Part shown: one piece after another, positions 6,798-7,147 of the stretch
Position numbering within the stretch: the stretch's first letter is position 1
How the letters are laid out: each line of letters begins with the position of its first letter
From: CAZJDV01 sp964544865
GTDB taxonomy: Bacteria; Chloroflexota; Dehalococcoidia; Lucifugimonadales; CAJWER01
Assembly: GCA_964544865.1 (NCBI GenBank)
Contig: CAZJDV010000110.1
Location: forward strand, 1 to 7,147
Length of the DNA stretch: 7,147 nt
Direction: 5' to 3'
Position numbers and translations under genes: made by a program
The notes under the pieces: generated by a model
The model's input: the letters and a program-made list of their open reading frames with translations, nothing else
What the model was told of the DNA's origin: nothing
Database searches by the model: none

Positions 6798-6855
6798 GAC
6801 GGTGCCCCTTCCGAAAATCCCCATACGCACTGGCGGCAGGCAATCCGGAGCCCTC
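6798..6855 (+). repeat. Dispersed repeat, copy 2
   Basis: This is the second copy of the ~58-bp repeat found at 741-798, in the same orientation. It sits between the operon promoter and the terminator structure. The hairpin arms around AATCCGGA are shortened here by loss of one G. Its flanks do not resemble those of copy 1. Confidence 0.7.
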
Positions 6856-6885
6856 GGATCCCAAAACCTGCGCTATGATGAAGTG

Positions 6886-6928
6886 GCCCGGCAGTCCCCC
6901 CTCCCCATCTGCCGGGCAATCACGGCAG
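6886..6928 (+). promoter_or_regulatory. Alternative stems preceding the terminator (attenuator-like)
   Basis: GCCCGGCAG (6886-6894) pairs perfectly over nine bases with CTGCCGGGC (6909-6917) around a C-rich loop. The 3' arm of that stem, CTGCCG (6909-6914), can instead pair with CGGCAG (6923-6928), which is part of the 5' arm of the terminator hairpin at 6922-6958. The three pairings are arranged as anti-antiterminator, antiterminator and terminator. No known riboswitch aptamer was recognised upstream. Confidence 0.5.
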
Positions 6929-6966
6929 CGCCGGTCTCCCCCAAGCCGGTGCTGCTGTTTTTGTTT
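6922..6966 (+). terminator. Strong intrinsic terminator
   Basis: A 13-pair stem (11 Watson-Crick and two G-U) joins 6922-6934 (ACGGCAGCGCCGG) to 6946-6958 (CCGGTGCTGCTGT) around an 11-base loop with five C. Five T follow at 6958-6962, then GTTT. It works only on the + strand, where no protein gene lies upstream, so it ends either a leader transcript of the RnfC-like gene or a small RNA. Confidence 0.75.
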
Positions 6967-7087
6967 GGGCTACGCAACGTTCAGGGGCCTGCATTCAGTC
7001 CTGTCAGGGGGGGGCTATCAAAAAAAGTGCTACTTGTCCCAGAGCATCCATCTGGACCGAAGTATCAGGATTGGTTACCATCGGCTT

Positions 7088-7147
7088 ATGCTTTTGCGGC
7101 GTTTCGGCACATTTACCGGCGGGATCGATCTGCCCGACGAGAAGGCG
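7088..7147 (+). CDS. rnfC: Probable RnfC N-terminus (electron transport complex subunit C), partial
   Basis: The first 20 codons read MLLRRFGTFTGGIDLPDEKA and run off the right edge. The FxGGIxxPDxK pattern close to the N-terminus is typical of RnfC, the membrane-associated NADH/Fe-S subunit of the Rnf ferredoxin:NAD+ oxidoreductase. A NqrA-like start (GLDLP) is the main alternative. The frame stays open upstream of the ATG, and no strong Shine-Dalgarno is present, so the exact start is uncertain. The gene is divergent from the polyferredoxin operon, and its transcript would pass the attenuator-like structure if initiated upstream of 6886. Only 20 residues are visible, so the identification rests on a short motif. 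Confidence 0.5.
   Translation, partial: MLLRRFGTFTGGIDLPDEKA

Larger units (their letters stand above)
6677..7087. other. Divergent intergenic region rich in regulatory structure
   Basis: These 411 bases lie between the - strand redox operon and the + strand RnfC-like gene. The half nearest the operon holds its candidate promoter and a direct repeat. The middle has the second dispersed-repeat copy. The half nearest the RnfC-like gene holds overlapping stems ending in an intrinsic terminator (6886-6966). Beyond these, 6967-7087 contains a run of eight G (7007-7014) and seven A (7020-7026). I find no convincing protein gene. Confidence 0.7.

Noticed and set aside
6874..6879. TATGAT as a -10 element for the leader RNA
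   Set aside because: No acceptable -35 or extended -10 is present at the right distance, and transcription from it would start inside the first attenuator stem.
6698..6919. A 73-codon - strand frame containing CRQC-W, and a similar 78-codon one at 703-939
   Set aside because: Both similarities come from the dispersed repeat. One-base indels between the copies shift the frame on either side of the shared CRQC, so there is no protein-level conservation.
1..7147. CRISPR array, tRNA, rRNA, insertion sequence or phage genes
   Set aside because: No regularly spaced repeats, tRNA-like cloverleaf, rRNA motif, transposase or integrase was seen on either strand.

Overview
The window reads as an environmental (probably metagenome-assembled) bacterial contig of fairly high GC content. 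It contains one scaffold gap of ten N at 247-256. The protein repertoire suggests the Planctomycetota, possibly a phycisphaera-like lineage: a twin-arginine aldo/keto reductase with a cysteine-rich tail, a DUF6599-type protein and a DUF362 protein next to a large polyferredoxin. This placement is an inference from family recall, since no marker gene is present.

Layout. The left edge (1-522, + strand) holds the C-terminal part of an AlaC-like class I/II aminotransferase, interrupted by the gap. A 507-base stretch without a gene follows. It has a hairpin just after the aminotransferase, a nested palindrome containing TGTGA-N6-TCACA, one copy of a ~58-bp dispersed repeat and a promoter-like site. 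A Tat-exported aldo/keto reductase lies at 1030-2265 (- strand), followed by 448 bases with no recognisable gene. From 6676 down to 2714, also on the - strand, three tightly packed genes form one operon in transcription order: a membrane-anchored DUF6599-type protein, a Tat-signal DUF362 protein (TTG start overlapping the previous stop by four bases), and a ~641-residue membrane polyferredoxin that looks like a NapH-NapG fusion with six four-cysteine groups.

The right edge (7088-7147, + strand) has the first 20 codons of a protein whose N-terminus resembles RnfC, pointing away from the operon. The 411 bases between the two divergent units are the most structured non-coding DNA in the window. 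They contain a - strand promoter with a 9-bp direct repeat of 20-bp period over it, the second copy of the dispersed repeat, and on the + strand three overlapping stems ending in a strong intrinsic terminator. These stems fit a transcription attenuator or riboswitch-like leader, or the 3' end of a small RNA.

How the genes may work together. The - strand operon combines membrane segments, two CxxxCP membrane motifs, many Fe-S sites and Tat-type signals, so it looks like a membrane/periplasmic electron-transfer module. If the right-edge gene is rnfC, this module sits back to back with an Rnf ferredoxin:NAD+ oxidoreductase operon, which suggests a shared redox role. The substrate and direction of electron flow cannot be read from the sequence.
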